Below are positions 53,128-53,231 of a DNA stretch of 53,231 bases, piece by piece. Under the pieces are notes generated by a model that worked only from the letters and a program-made list of their open reading frames with translations, had not been told where the DNA came from and made no database searches. The translations under genes were made by a program, and so were the position numbers. Source of the DNA: Syncephalis plumigaleata (Eukaryota > Zoopagomycota > Zoopagomycetes > Zoopagales > Piptocephalidaceae); NCBI GenBank assembly GCA_025201365.1, contig JAIXMF010000054.1, positions 1-53,231 of the forward strand, read 5' to 3'. The number at the start of each line of letters is the position of its first letter. Within the stretch, counting starts at the first letter, position 1.

Positions 53128-53231
53128 GGTAAAGTTATACTATAATGACGACAACGACAACAACGATAAGTAGAAAAAACGAACGCAACTATACTGTGAT
53201 ATCGCAGTGATTATTGTTAATTAGGAAAATA
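53128..53231. other. 5' flank of the cysteine-synthase-like gene
   Basis: AT-rich upstream DNA with an AAC/GAC triplet run near 53147-53166. No feature is assignable in the remaining bases. Confidence 0.4.

Noticed and set aside
1-53231. tRNA or rRNA genes
   Set aside because: Scanning by eye found no convincing cloverleaf with A- and B-box sequences or rRNA core motifs; tRNAscan-SE and Infernal would settle this.

Overview
The window is nuclear DNA from a eukaryote, most likely a fungus and perhaps an early-diverging lineage. The reasons are many short spliceosomal introns, roughly balanced base composition, fungal-style LTR retrotransposons, a 1,204-residue PMCA/PMC1-type calcium pump, a PMP47-type peroxisomal carrier, dynactin p62 and a DUF1640 mitochondrial protein. 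The lineage is an inference; no rRNA or marker-gene comparison was possible. Exon joins were worked out by hand from splice signals, reading phase and protein-family continuity.

Left arm (1-11179): a Sel1-repeat protein (-) and mitochondrial ribosomal protein bL19m (+) diverge from a 127-bp spacer. They are followed by a lipase-like alpha/beta hydrolase (-), a 948-residue F-box-like low-complexity protein (-), an RsfS/MALSU1-type mitochondrial ribosome factor (-) and an unrecognised signal-peptide protein (-).

Repeat island (about 11800-25000): decayed repeats and a degenerate minisatellite lead into a three-layer nest. A 3' fragment of a LINE-like element is split by a Ty3/gypsy element on the minus strand (12967-24847, 299-bp LTRs, TSD GTTAT). 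That element is itself split inside its integrase by a second Ty3/gypsy element on the plus strand (14349-20463, 184-bp LTRs, TSD TACAT). The inner element is a chromodomain-bearing chromovirus whose pol frame also carries a complete five-motif dUTPase domain between protease and reverse transcriptase. This is the most unusual object in the window. A second LINE copy at 39047-39484 provides an unoccupied version of the outer insertion site.

Right arm (25182-53127): a CCR4/ANGEL-type nuclease (-), a PAP2 lipid phosphatase (-), a peroxisomal adenine-nucleotide carrier (-), dynactin p62 (+), a branched-chain aminotransferase (-), a DUF1640 protein (-), the second LINE copy, a 1.23-kb terminal-inverted-repeat element, a sepiapterin-reductase-like SDR (+), 3-hydroxyacyl-CoA dehydrogenase (-), a hypothetical ORF (+), a calcium ATPase (-) and a membrane-anchored cysteine-synthase-like protein (-).

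The host genes are not an operon or a pathway cluster. Several encode mitochondrial proteins: bL19m, RsfS, DUF1640, HADH, and probably the Sel1 protein and the cysteine synthase. Four of roughly 47 deduced introns appear to use GC donors, and one gene has a 12-nt microexon.
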